From: JAHEKD01 sp965215945
GTDB taxonomy: Bacteria; Pseudomonadota; Gammaproteobacteria; Arenicellales; JAHEKD01
Length of the DNA: 64,000 bases
NCBI GenBank assembly: GCA_965215945.1
Contig: CBDCFC010000014.1
Coordinates: 161,815 to 225,814 of the forward strand
Direction of reading: 5' to 3'
Shown here piece by piece: positions 25,346-34,261 of this stretch. The stretch's first letter is position 1, and every line of letters starts with the position of its first letter. The notes below the pieces were generated by a model, which worked only from the letters and a program-made list of their open reading frames with translations, had not been told where the DNA came from and did not search any database. The translations under genes and the position numbers were made by a program.

Positions 25346-26719
25346 ATGACCTTATCGCTGTATAACACGCTCAGCCGTGGCAAGGAGAGCTTTGTACCAT
25401 TAGACCCAAACCGGGTCACCATGTATGTATGTGGTCCGACCGTTTATTCTCATCCACATATTGGTAATGCCCGCCCTGCAGTAGTATTTGATGTGTTATT
25501 TCGCTTGCTTAAGCATGAGTTTGAAAATGTTGTTTATGCACGGAATATTACCGATATTGACGATAAAATTAATAACGCCTCAAAGGAGAAAAATGTACCA
25601 ATTTCTGTGATAACGGAAAAATTCACCCAGGTTTATCATGGTGATATGCAGGCTTTGGGCGTGCTGCTGCCAACTATCGAACCGCGGGCAACCGAGCATA
25701 TTCCACAAATGATTGAAATGATAGAAAACTTGATTGCAGACGGTTTTGCTTATGAAGCTGAGGGACATGTGTTGTTTAATGTCCCAGCCTATGAGGAATA
25801 TGGTCATTTATCACGACGAAATCGAGAGGATTTGATAGCCGGCGCACGGGTTGAAGTCGCGCCTTATAAAAAAGACCCTGCTGACTTCGTTTTATGGAAA
25901 CCGTCAACAGATGATTTGCCAGGCTGGGATAGTCCCTGGGGAAGGGGGCGTCCAGGCTGGCATCTTGAATGTTCGGTGATGAGCGAGCAGCATTTGGGCG
26001 AAACGATTGATATACATGCAGGCGGTCATGACCTGATTTTCCCGCATCATGAAAATGAAATAGCCCAAAGTACTTGTGCGCATGGTGGAAAATTATTTGC
26101 ACGTTATTGGTTACACAACGGTTTTGTCAACGTCGATTCAGAGAAAATGTCCAAGTCCATCGGTAATGTGCTGTTGGTCGACGATTTGCTTAAGGAACAT
26201 AACGGTGAAACGATACGCATGGTGTTGCTAAGCACGCATTACCGCAAACCTTTAGATTGGAATGATGATGTGGTCAAGCAAGCCAAGCGCAACCTCGATC
26301 GACTGTATGGTGCCTTGCGTGATCATCAAGATATAACGATTGAAGCAAAAGTTGATTTGCCCAAACCATTCATAAGTGCATTACGTGATGACTTAAATAC
26401 CCCGCAGGCCATTGCAGAGTTGTTTGTTTTAGCAAGAGAGCTAAATACTTCTGATTCAGCTGAACGTAAAATTAAGCTTAAATCACAATTGATAAAAGCA
26501 TCCCAAGTGATCGGTTTACTAACCCAAGAGGTAGAAAACTGGTTTAGCGCGAGTGATGATGTGGACGCCCAAATGATTGAGGCGTTGATTAACGAACGTA
26601 GTGAAGCTCGTGTTAATAAAGATTTTGCTAAAGCTGATCAGATTCGAGACCAATTGAACGACTTGGGTATAGAAATTGAAGATAAAGCCACTGAAACCCG
26701 CTGGAAGGTTAAATCATGA
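25346..26719 (+). CDS. cysS: Cysteinyl-tRNA synthetase
   Basis: Class I synthetase charging tRNA-Cys; 457 residues. CGPTVYSHPHIGNARP carries the first zinc Cys and the HIGH motif, the other zinc ligands lie in WHLECSVMS and HHENEIAQS, and EKMSKSIGN is the KMSKS loop. The start at 25346 (MTLSLYNTLSRGKE) matches the family; an upstream in-frame extension to 25271 does not. Its 3' end overlaps yidD by 4 bases. Confidence 0.96.
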   Translation: MTLSLYNTLSRGKESFVPLDPNRVTMYVCGPTVYSHPHIGNARPAVVFDVLFRLLKHEFENVVYARNITDIDDKINNASKEKNVPISVITEKFTQVYHGDMQALGVLLPTIEPRATEHIPQMIEMIENLIADGFAYEAEGHVLFNVPAYEEYGHLSRRNREDLIAGARVEVAPYKKDPADFVLWKPSTDDLPGWDSPWGRGRPGWHLECSVMSEQHLGETIDIHAGGHDLIFPHHENEIAQSTCAHGGKLFARYWLHNGFVNVDSEKMSKSIGNVLLVDDLLKEHNGETIRMVLLSTHYRKPLDWNDDVVKQAKRNLDRLYGALRDHQDITIEAKVDLPKPFISALRDDLNTPQAIAELFVLARELNTSDSAERKIKLKSQLIKASQVIGLLTQEVENWFSASDDVDAQMIEALINERSEARVNKDFAKADQIRDQLNDLGIEIEDKATETRWKVKS

Positions 26720-26982
26720 ACGTTTTTCAATACATGATTACTAAACTAATCAGATGTTATCAGTTAACCTTGTCGCCGCTAGTCGGTTTTCATTGCCGTT
26801 TCGAACCTTCATGCTCTGAATACATGAGACAAGCTGTGATCGAATATGGTGCGTTTAAAGGTGTGGCCATGGGTATCAAACGACTGGTCCGTTGCCATCC
26901 CTGGGGTGGTCACGGTTATGATCCGGTTACAAGTGACTCCGGTAAAAAGCAAAATCAGACTTCACCATCTAACAATCTCTGA
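26716..26982 (+). CDS. yidD: Membrane protein insertion efficiency factor YidD
   Basis: 88-residue amphipathic protein near the inner membrane that assists YidC. The signature LIRCYQLTLSPLVG, CRFEPSCSEYMRQAVIEYG and RLVRCHPWGGHGYDPV is complete, including the Cys pair. Usually yidD lies between rnpA and yidC; here it is translationally coupled to cysS, which is a less common location. Confidence 0.93.
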   Translation: MNVFQYMITKLIRCYQLTLSPLVGFHCRFEPSCSEYMRQAVIEYGAFKGVAMGIKRLVRCHPWGGHGYDPVTSDSGKKQNQTSPSNNL

Positions 26983-26987
26983 TTCAG

Positions 26988-27533
26988 TTGCCTTCACCTG
27001 TCGGACATACATTGCTTGGCCTTGCGGTAGCCAATATTCCTCTTAAACAAAAGCTATATCAATCAGTTTTCTGGCTGGGATTTGTTGTCTTTACGGCCAA
27101 TGCACCCGATCTTGATTTTTTGCCTGGCTGGTTTTTAGGTGATATCAATCGTTTTCATCATGGTATCTCCCATTCTGTTGGTATGGGTTTGATTTTTGCC
27201 ACACTGAGCGCATTAATTTCAAAACTATTCACCGAAAAAGCAATGTTGGTATTCTGGGTAGCCCTGGTCGTTTTTATATCGCACTTATTAGGTGATTATC
27301 TTGGGGTTGATGTCGTTGAACCTTATGGTGCGCCGTTTTTATGGCCTCTAAGCAATGAATATTATTTAGCGCCTTATCAAATCTTTCATCCGGTTGAACA
27401 TGGCAGTGTGGGTGAAGCTTCACGCACAGTATTCGATAAGATATTTTCGTTCGAAAATATTATTGCAGCCAGTGTGGAAATATTAATTGTTGCACCTTTG
27501 TGGTTGATAACTTTTTTTAGTTCAAGAAGGTGA
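26988..27533 (+). CDS. YdjM/DUF457-type membrane metal-dependent hydrolase
   Basis: 181 residues with about four hydrophobic segments. MPSPVGHTLLGLAVA, the metal-ligand-like NAPDLDFLPG and HHGISHSVGMGL, and HLLGDYLGVD fit the DUF457/YdjM family of inner-membrane putative hydrolases. The start is a TTG six bases after the yidD stop. The biochemical role of the family is not settled. Probably in the cysS operon. Confidence 0.78.
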   Translation: MPSPVGHTLLGLAVANIPLKQKLYQSVFWLGFVVFTANAPDLDFLPGWFLGDINRFHHGISHSVGMGLIFATLSALISKLFTEKAMLVFWVALVVFISHLLGDYLGVDVVEPYGAPFLWPLSNEYYLAPYQIFHPVEHGSVGEASRTVFDKIFSFENIIAASVEILIVAPLWLITFFSSRR

Positions 27534-27537
27534 TGAA

Positions 27538-28365
27538 ATGCGAATTTTAATAGCCGGTTGCGGTGATATTGGTACACAAGCTGGACTCAAGCTTTATGAA
27601 AAAGGCCATGAAGTCTTTGGTCTGAAACGTAATATCAAGTCTATCGCGAGTGAAATTAAAGCTATCTCAGCAGATATCAGTCAACCAATAGATTCTGCGG
27701 TTTTGCCTGCTGCGATTGATCAGATTATCTATATCTTGGCCGCAAGTGGTTTTAATGAACAAGCCTACCGACAGGCCTATGTCGATGGTGCAGCTAATCT
27801 TATCGCTGCAATGGGTGATGGAGCCGAGCATTTAAAACGTTTTATTTTTGTTTCCAGTACCAGCGTTTATGCCCAAAATAACGGTGAATGGGTGGATGAA
27901 AAATCACTGACTGAACCAAATTCTTTTAATGGCCAGATTATGCTGGAAGCCGAAGGGCAGGTTTTGGAATTGCCAAATAGTTTAGTGGTTCGATTCAGTG
28001 GTATTTATGGTCCCGGGCGCAATCGTATGCTGGAACAAGTCAAGGCAGGTCAGCTTGCCACTGAGCAACCAATCATTTATTCCAATCGAATTCATAGTGA
28101 AGATTGTGCACGGGCATTGGTGCATTTGTGTGAACAGGAAAATCCTGAGCACCAAATTATTTTGGCATCGGATCATCGGCCGGTTTGTCTTTATGAATTC
28201 CAAAATTGGTTAGCCGATCAGCTATGTGTCCCGCGCTCCAAGCGACAATATCAACCACCACAACGCCGGGCCGGCAGCAAGCGAATCTGCAACAAACGTT
28301 TAGTAGACACTGGTTTTAAGTTTAAATATCCTGACTACAAACAAGGGTACTTAAAATTACTATAG
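27538..28365 (+). CDS. SDR family NAD(P)-binding protein, YeeZ-like
   Basis: 275 residues of the extended/atypical short-chain dehydrogenase fold. The nucleotide-binding glycines are in ILIAGCGDIGTQAG, the middle part has VSSTSVYAQNNGEW, and GIYGPGRNRMLEQV follows. The catalytic YxxxK is replaced, as in YeeZ relatives, so enzymatic activity is uncertain. AAGGTGAT lies before the ATG, four bases after the preceding stop, so this is the last gene of the cysS-yidD run. Confidence 0.82.
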   Translation: MRILIAGCGDIGTQAGLKLYEKGHEVFGLKRNIKSIASEIKAISADISQPIDSAVLPAAIDQIIYILAASGFNEQAYRQAYVDGAANLIAAMGDGAEHLKRFIFVSSTSVYAQNNGEWVDEKSLTEPNSFNGQIMLEAEGQVLELPNSLVVRFSGIYGPGRNRMLEQVKAGQLATEQPIIYSNRIHSEDCARALVHLCEQENPEHQIILASDHRPVCLYEFQNWLADQLCVPRSKRQYQPPQRRAGSKRICNKRLVDTGFKFKYPDYKQGYLKLL

Positions 28366-28413
28366 TTTCTAGTGGGCAAGCCCTTGTCAGCATACTATAT
28401 CTTGTGTATTCTC

Positions 28414-28605
28414 AACATTCGAGTTAATGGTTAAGGGAAATCGGTTGAACGCCGATGCTGTCCCCGCAACTGTAAACGGCGAGTTTGTTTCAAGACCACT
28501 GGGCAACCGGGAAGGTGGAACAAATGCTGGAGTCGTGAGCCAGGAGACCTGCCATTAGCGAATGTTATGACCGAACGGGGTGTTTCGGCGGGAACCGCAT
28601 AACAT
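28414..28605 (+). promoter_or_regulatory. Cobalamin riboswitch
   Basis: P1 stem AACATTCG (28414-28421) with CGAATGTT (28559-28566) is perfect. Inside are the conserved core pieces GCTGTCCCCGCAACTGTAA, CACTGGGCAACCGGGAAGG, and the B12 box AGCCAGGAGACCTGCC (28538-28553). Beyond the aptamer, ATGTTATG (28562-28569) overlaps the 3' strand of P1 and can pair with CATAACAT (28598-28605), a mutually exclusive alternative to P1. No T-run follows, so control may be translational or Rho-linked. It precedes the gene at 28663. Confidence 0.93.
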
Positions 28606-28662
28606 CAGCACTTACCGGCTTGTTTTGTTTCCGTCCTACCCTGGCATTAATGGAGATAAACT

Positions 28663-28995
28663 ATGCCAGCTACAAACTTGATTTCTCAAGCGTCGAATCT
28701 GATCGTTTTTCCAGCTTGTGATCCTAAGCAGAATCTGCTTAATAAATTTGACGCCGATCAAATCAATAATAAACCTGAACTTGTGATCCTCAACTGGTTA
28801 GTTGCCTTGCCCAGTGTCATTGACCCGGCACTCGCCGCACAAGCTGTTTTGATTAAACTCAATTCCGAGTATGACAAGTTGAGTATAGACCAAAAAAGTT
28901 TGATGACTTTACTGAACGAAATTGCCAATCATCCCCGTGAAAAGTTGCTCGATTCAGGGTCATTACAGAAAAGAAACCTGCGTCGTAAAAACTAG
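28663..28995 (+). CDS. Unknown 110-residue protein under cobalamin riboswitch
   Basis: I do not recognise this protein. It is soluble, predicted mostly helical, with no signal peptide or membrane segment. One Cys (in FPACDPKQ) and no His-rich or corrinoid-binding DxHxxG motif are seen; the C-terminus is basic (KRNLRRKN). The ATG has a good GGAG 8 bases upstream. Placement directly behind the riboswitch, with no further plus-strand gene before oxyR, means it is the sole obvious target. Riboswitch targets are usually corrinoid synthesis, transport or B12-independent isozymes, so a link to cobalt/cobalamin is inferred only from that. Confidence 0.65.
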   Translation: MPATNLISQASNLIVFPACDPKQNLLNKFDADQINNKPELVILNWLVALPSVIDPALAAQAVLIKLNSEYDKLSIDQKSLMTLLNEIANHPREKLLDSGSLQKRNLRRKN

Positions 28996-29034
28996 TTAAA
29001 GCGAACTAGCCAACACATTTTTATGTAATTCGGG

Positions 29035-29700
29035 CTAGTCTTCAGAAAAAACAATATTACAGATTGCCAGCGCGATTAAAGCACCGGCAATCTGGGCGAT
29101 TATAAAGGCCGTAATGTTCGCCGGAGCAATACCAGCAAAAGTATCAGAAAAACCGCGGGCAATGGTCACAGCAGGATTGGCGAATGAAGTTGATGCGGTA
29201 AACCAGTAAGCGGCGGTGATATATAAACCGACCAGCCAGGGAACAGCTTTGGGTGCTGAATGCAGCCCCCCTAGTATTGCCAGTAACAGACCAAAGGTAG
29301 CAATACCCTCAGCGACCCATTGTCCAGTGCCGGTTCGGGTTGTTGTGGATGCTTGTAAAATGGTTTCTTCAAACATTATATGGGCTGCTAATACCCCGGC
29401 AATTCCAGCGATGATTTGAGTGACGATATAGGCAATTGCCAGGCTTAAAGGGAGGTTTTTTTTAAGCCAAAAGACTATTGTCACCGCAGGATTGAAATGT
29501 GCGCCGGAAACCGGCCCAAAGATGGTAATAATTACAACCAAGATGGCGCCGGTTGGGATAGTATTACAAAGTAATGCCAGACCGACTGAATCCCCCGATA
29601 AACGTTGGGCCATGATGCCAGAACCAACAACGGTGGCCAACAACAAAGCTGTGCCTATTGCTTCGGCGATTAATTTTTGACTGGTTGAGTAAGAATTCAT
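29035..29700 (-). CDS. Aquaglyceroporin-family channel (AqpS-like)
   Basis: 221 residues, six membrane segments and both half-helix motifs: HFNPAVT and FANPAVTIAR. It overlaps arsC by 4 bases. In Sinorhizobium, AqpS pairs with ArsC and exports arsenite formed by arsenate reduction; the arrangement here suggests the same role in place of an ArsB/Acr3 pump. The prediction as an arsenite channel rests on this context. Confidence 0.82.
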   Translation of the reverse strand: MNSYSTSQKLIAEAIGTALLLATVVGSGIMAQRLSGDSVGLALLCNTIPTGAILVVIITIFGPVSGAHFNPAVTIVFWLKKNLPLSLAIAYIVTQIIAGIAGVLAAHIMFEETILQASTTTRTGTGQWVAEGIATFGLLLAILGGLHSAPKAVPWLVGLYITAAYWFTASTSFANPAVTIARGFSDTFAGIAPANITAFIIAQIAGALIALAICNIVFSED

Positions 29701-30170
29701 TGTTCAGCCAATTTAATCAGCAGTGATTGTAATGCAGCTTTATCCATAGCTTCAATGTTTTCGGTGAGTAACCGGTTGATCCGGCTTTCAATCGTTTTAA
29801 TTACGCTCGAGAAAGTCGCTGTTATCTGTTGCTCATCTCCATTGGGCAAATGGGTAGGATCAGTCAGTCCCCAGTGGACTTTGATCGCAGATCCTAACCA
29901 TAATGGGCAACTTTCTCCTGCAGCCTGATCACACACGGTAATCACCGCATCGGGTGAAAGCTCCTCAAACTCATCCCAGCTCTGGCTTTTTAATTCATCG
30001 GTATGATAACCGTGTAACTGTAAATGCTTGATTGTCAGCGGATGCACCCGTCCGCTGGGCGCACTGCCGGCACTGGCGACATCGATTCGACCACACGCGA
30101 GCTGGCGAGTGATCACCTCTGCCAGAATACTGCGGCAGGCATTGTGAGTGCAGATATATAACAGTTTCAT
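29697..30170 (-). CDS. arsC: Arsenate reductase, low-molecular-weight phosphatase type
   Basis: 157 residues. The phosphatase-like P-loop CTHNACRS (Cys7 to Arg13, CX5R) is at the N-terminus; the later Cys residues in VCDQAAGESCP match the redox relay of thioredoxin-coupled ArsC. LTDPTHLP carries the Asp-Pro loop. It reduces arsenate to arsenite for release through the co-encoded channel. No arsR gene is seen nearby; the promoter lies in the 66-base gap shared with divergent oxyR. Confidence 0.87.
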   Translation of the reverse strand: MKLLYICTHNACRSILAEVITRQLACGRIDVASAGSAPSGRVHPLTIKHLQLHGYHTDELKSQSWDEFEELSPDAVITVCDQAAGESCPLWLGSAIKVHWGLTDPTHLPNGDEQQITATFSSVIKTIESRINRLLTENIEAMDKAALQSLLIKLAEQ

Positions 30171-30236
30171 GTTTTGACCTTTGTGTCAGCAAAAGTATTA
30201 TATGATCAAACAGTTAAAAAATATGGATAATCAGGC

Positions 30237-31139
30237 ATGACTTTAAAAGAATTGGCTTATTTGGTTGCAGTTGCCGATTATGGCCATTTTGGTCAGGCTG
30301 CCAAGTCCTGTCATGTCAGTCAGCCTACACTGAGTACCCAATTGAAAAAGTTGGAAGATCGCCTTGGTGTTGCTTTGGTTGAGCGCACGAATAAAAACGT
30401 TCATTTAACGCCTGTGGGAGAGCAAATCGTTATTCGAGCTCGAGAAATTCTGGCCAGTGCCGATGACATCGTTGAAATTGCTAAGTCGCAAACCAGCGAG
30501 TTAGTTGGCGCATTTAATTTAGGGGTTATCCCGACTATAAGTCCTTACGTTTTACCCTGGGTGGCACCACTGTTGAATAAATATTTCAAGCAATTGAATT
30601 TGATTGTGCATGAGGATATTACCGAGGAACTCGTAGTTAAATTGAAAGAACATCGATTAGATGCCTTATTAATGGCTTTGCCGGTCGAAAGTCAGGCTTT
30701 GGAAGCAGTAGCCTTATTCAATGAACCGTTTTGGTTCGCCTGCCATAAATCACATCGATTTGCCAAGGCCAAGAAAATTACCCAGGGTCAGTTACAGCAA
30801 GAAACGCTGTTACTGCTAAATGAAGGGCATTGCCTTAGAGAGCAGGCTCTTGATGTTTGTGGAATGACATCTGAAAATCAAAACCTGAGAACTGATTTTC
30901 GTGCTTCCAGTCTGGAAACGATCAGGCAAATGGTACAGGCAGGTTGGGGTGCAACCTTATTACCCGCTCTGGCGATAAAAACAGATAAAGCAAAGGATGT
31001 TGCGATTAAACCGCTGGCTAAAACGGCTTATCGGCAAGTTGGATTGGTATGGCGCAGCGGCTATCCAAAGCATGATGAGTTGCTCAAATTAACTGAAATA
31101 ATTAAAAATAATTTGCCTGAATCTGTCAGCCTTGCATGA
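30237..31139 (+). CDS. oxyR: Hydrogen peroxide sensor OxyR
   Basis: LysR-type activator of 300 residues. The helix-turn-helix spans about residues 15-40 (HFGQAAKSCHVSQPTLSTQL). The redox pair falls at Cys199 (GHCLREQ) and Cys208 (DVCG), identical in position to E. coli OxyR. It is directly upstream of katG in the same direction, its classic target. High certainty. Confidence 0.94.
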   Translation: MTLKELAYLVAVADYGHFGQAAKSCHVSQPTLSTQLKKLEDRLGVALVERTNKNVHLTPVGEQIVIRAREILASADDIVEIAKSQTSELVGAFNLGVIPTISPYVLPWVAPLLNKYFKQLNLIVHEDITEELVVKLKEHRLDALLMALPVESQALEAVALFNEPFWFACHKSHRFAKAKKITQGQLQQETLLLLNEGHCLREQALDVCGMTSENQNLRTDFRASSLETIRQMVQAGWGATLLPALAIKTDKAKDVAIKPLAKTAYRQVGLVWRSGYPKHDELLKLTEIIKNNLPESVSLA

Positions 31140-31243
31140 TTGATAAAACCTATCAAAAAGAGTTATAAAATCGATTGGCCCTATCGAGGCTAACGTATTA
31201 TAGTTACCGTCCTGCTAAGTAACTTGATCAGATAGGAGACATT
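31140..31243 (+). promoter_or_regulatory. katG promoter region
   Basis: The gap between oxyR and katG has a palindrome TTGATA-N5-TATCAA (31140-31156), a CTATCG at 31181-31186 and a -10-like TATTAT (31196-31201) with only a weak -35, as for an activated promoter. The spacing does not fit the four-part OxyR consensus cleanly. AGGAG precedes the ATG. Confidence 0.45.
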
Positions 31244-33436
31244 ATGAAAACTGAAACCGGATGCCCTTTTTCAGGCGCAGGTGAACATGCTGCGGGGGGT
31301 GGTACTTCCAACCGTGACTGGTGGCCAAACCAGTTAAATTTAAACATCTTGCGACAGCATTCATCCTTGTCAGACCCAATGGACGAAGATTTTAACTACG
31401 CAGAGGAATTTAAAAAACTTGATCTGGATGCCGTTAAAGAAGATTTATATGCATTGATGACAGATTCACAACAGTGGTGGCCTGCAGATTACGGCCATTA
31501 TGGGGGTCTTTTCATCCGCATGGCATGGCACGCGGCAGGAACTTATCGTATTGGCGATGGCCGCGGTGGTGCGGGCACAGGTAATCAACGCTTCGCACCA
31601 TTAAACAGCTGGCCTGATAATGGCAATCTCGATAAAGCTCGTATGCTGTTATGGCCGATCAAGCAAAAATACGGCAGGCAAATTTCCTGGGCTGATCTAA
31701 TGATTCTTGCCGGTAATTGCGCAATTGAATCAATGGGCGGCAAAACCTTTGGTTTTGCTGGTGGCCGCGAGGATATTTGGGAGCCTGAGCAAGATATTTA
31801 CTGGGGTTCTGAGGATGAATGGTTGGGTGACAATCGTTACTCAGGTGAGCGTGACCTGGAAAATCCACTAGCCGCGGTACAAATGGGTCTGATCTATGTC
31901 AATCCGGAAGGTCCGAACGGTAATCCTGATCCTGTTGCTTCAGGACGCGATATTCGTGAGACGTTTGCGCGGATGGCGATGAACGATGAAGAGACCGTTG
32001 CGCTTACTGCAGGTGGACACACATTTGGTAAAGCACACGGTGCAGGAGACCCTTCTCATGTAGGTCCGGAACCTGAAGCCGCACCTATTGAAGCACAGGG
32101 GTGCGGCTGGCTAAGTACACATGGTAGCGGTAAGGGTGTCGATACCATTACTAGTGGTGTAGAAGGTGCCTGGACGCCAAATCCAATCAAATGGGACAAC
32201 GGTTATTTCGATGTCTTGTTCAAATATGAATGGGAGCTCACAAAAAGCCCTGCTGGGGCAAATCAATGGCGGCCTAAGGATTTAGCAGAAGAAGATCATG
32301 CGCCTGAAGTTGACGGTTCAGATAAAAAACTTCCATTAATGATGACCACCGCAGATATGGCAATGAAAATGGATCCGATTTATGGCCCAATTTCAAAGCG
32401 ATTTCATGAAAACCCTGAAGAATTCGCTGATGCGTTTGCACGTGCCTGGTTCAAGCTAACACATCGTGATATGGGACCTCGCGCTCGCTATCTAGGTAAG
32501 GAAGTGCCTGCCGAAGAGTTGATTTGGCAAGATCCTATTCCAGCAGTGACTCATGACTTAATTAATGACGAGGATATTGCTGAATTGAAAGCCAAGATTG
32601 CTGATTCAGGGCTGTCGGTTTCACAACTGGTCTCTACAGCATGGGCATCTGCGTCTACTTTCCGCGGTTCTGACATGCGCGGTGGTGCAAACGGAGCACG
32701 TATCCGTCTGGCGCCACAAAAAGATTGGGAGGTCAACCAACCTGAGCAACTTGCCAGTGTCCTTGAAACTCTTGAAAGCATACAGAACGAGTTCAATAAT
32801 GCCCAGGCCAACGGCAAAATGGTTTCATTGGCTGATGTGATTGTTTTAGCCGGTTGTGCCGGCGTCGAGCAAGCTGCCAAAAATGCCGGTCACGATGTAA
32901 CTATCCCATTTACACCGGGTCGTACTGATGCCTCAGAAGAGCAAACCGATGTAGAGTCGTTTGCTGCGCTTGAGCCTGCCGCTGATGCATTTCGCAACTA
33001 TCAACGGGCCAAGTTTGCAGTGACCGGAGAGGAATTGATGGTGGATCGTGCTCAACTGATGACACTTGCAGCACCTGAGATGACGGCGCTGATAGGAGGC
33101 ATGCGTGTTTTAGGCACAAATGCTGACGGTTCCCAGCACGGTGTCTTTACGGATAAGCCCGGAACGTTGAGCAATGACTTTTTTGTCAACCTGCTTGATA
33201 TGAGCACCACCTGGCAGGCCACTTCAGATGATGACGAAGTTTTCGAAGGGCGTGATCGTACTTCAGGGGAACTCAAATGGACTGCTACCAGGGTCGATCT
33301 TATTTTCGGTTCTAATTCCGAGCTTCGCGCACTAGCCGAAGTCTACGGATGTGCTGATTCGCAAAAGAAGTTCGTGGATGATTTTGTTGCAGCCTGGACC
33401 AAGGTGGTGAATCTTGATCGCTTTGATCTAAGCTGA
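31244..33436 (+). CDS. katG: Catalase-peroxidase
   Basis: Heme enzyme of 730 residues that removes hydrogen peroxide. The distal heme site IRMAWHAAGTYR holds Arg92, Trp95 and His96; the Tyr of GLIYVNPEGPNG and a downstream Met complete the Met-Tyr-Trp adduct typical of the family; the proximal His is in TAGGHTFGKAHG. Two tandem peroxidase domains are present, only the first with heme ligands. It follows oxyR by 104 bases and ends at a strong terminator. Confidence 0.96.
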   Translation: MKTETGCPFSGAGEHAAGGGTSNRDWWPNQLNLNILRQHSSLSDPMDEDFNYAEEFKKLDLDAVKEDLYALMTDSQQWWPADYGHYGGLFIRMAWHAAGTYRIGDGRGGAGTGNQRFAPLNSWPDNGNLDKARMLLWPIKQKYGRQISWADLMILAGNCAIESMGGKTFGFAGGREDIWEPEQDIYWGSEDEWLGDNRYSGERDLENPLAAVQMGLIYVNPEGPNGNPDPVASGRDIRETFARMAMNDEETVALTAGGHTFGKAHGAGDPSHVGPEPEAAPIEAQGCGWLSTHGSGKGVDTITSGVEGAWTPNPIKWDNGYFDVLFKYEWELTKSPAGANQWRPKDLAEEDHAPEVDGSDKKLPLMMTTADMAMKMDPIYGPISKRFHENPEEFADAFARAWFKLTHRDMGPRARYLGKEVPAEELIWQDPIPAVTHDLINDEDIAELKAKIADSGLSVSQLVSTAWASASTFRGSDMRGGANGARIRLAPQKDWEVNQPEQLASVLETLESIQNEFNNAQANGKMVSLADVIVLAGCAGVEQAAKNAGHDVTIPFTPGRTDASEEQTDVESFAALEPAADAFRNYQRAKFAVTGEELMVDRAQLMTLAAPEMTALIGGMRVLGTNADGSQHGVFTDKPGTLSNDFFVNLLDMSTTWQATSDDDEVFEGRDRTSGELKWTATRVDLIFGSNSELRALAEVYGCADSQKKFVDDFVAAWTKVVNLDRFDLS

Positions 33437-33456
33437 TTACCTATAAATCAACATCT

Positions 33457-33490
33457 AAAAGGCCCTGGTTCACGGGGCCTTTTCTTTTTT
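33457..33490 (+). terminator. katG intrinsic terminator
   Basis: AAAAGGCCC, loop, GGGGCCTTTT then CTTTTTT. It begins about 20 bases after the katG stop. Confidence 0.9.
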
Positions 33491-33539
33491 AATGCTCAGA
33501 TAAAATCGGTTTTGTGAACGCCATCATTCATTCCATGTG

Positions 33540-34184
33540 TTAAGTGTTGAATTGAATTCGGCAATCTGGATCGGTCAAAATCAGTAACACGCCCTGTTGT
33601 AAGCTAATTTCTGAAGGACTGGCAATTATCTCATTGCTAATTCCATAGCCGCTTCCGGGAATAATCGTCGCATTATCCAGTGGATACTTGAGACCGGAAT
33701 TAGAAACGCCATGACAGTCTTCCACTATTGCCATAATACTGACGGTTTGTTGGTTAGGTCCTTGCAAGATCATTTTTTGATCGCTTTTTAGCAAATAACC
33801 ATTTTGTTGACCGCCAGGCATTGTTACCGGCAGGTCTGAAGATTGTTTGGCCAGACAAAGCAAATTAGCGAGCGAGTGATCAATTCGGCCGCCCCAAACA
33901 CCTAAAACAGTTAAACCCTTAGTAGACTGAGTTAAAGCTGAAGTGATTGCCAGTTCGAAATCGGTTAAGTCCTTATTACTGGGGTGTCGATCAATGGTAT
34001 TTGCGTGTTGATGTAACTGCTCAATATGATGTTGTTCGAGGCTATCAAAATCTCCAATTGCAAGATGGATGTTTATATTATTTTCAATGCACCACTTACA
34101 GCCGCCATCAACGCCGATGACAAAATCGAATTCTTCGATTGGTGGTTCTGCATCTGTTTGATTTAAAACGATTAAAGTTTTCAC
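33540..34184 (-). CDS. thiN: Thiamine pyrophosphokinase
   Basis: Converts thiamine to thiamine diphosphate with ATP. The 214-residue protein has IGVDGGCKW, AIGDFDSLE, the strongly conserved HPSNKDLTDFELAI, and GGRIDHSLANL, all hallmarks of the TPK catalytic domain. The start is GTG. It is divergent from sat-cysC with only about 78 bases between, and no TPP riboswitch is seen upstream. Confidence 0.9.
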   Translation of the reverse strand: MKTLIVLNQTDAEPPIEEFDFVIGVDGGCKWCIENNINIHLAIGDFDSLEQHHIEQLHQHANTIDRHPSNKDLTDFELAITSALTQSTKGLTVLGVWGGRIDHSLANLLCLAKQSSDLPVTMPGGQQNGYLLKSDQKMILQGPNQQTVSIMAIVEDCHGVSNSGLKYPLDNATIIPGSGYGISNEIIASPSEISLQQGVLLILTDPDCRIQFNT

Positions 34185-34261
34185 AAGTACATACTTTTAG
34201 TTTAATTCAGTTTATTCTACAATCCCCATCCTTTTTTAATAAAAAAACTGAGTGTAATCAA

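Noticed and set aside
31140..31201. OxyR binding site before katG
   Set aside because: ATAG/CTAT-like pieces are present but their spacing does not fit the four-part 11-base periodicity, so I list only a promoter region.
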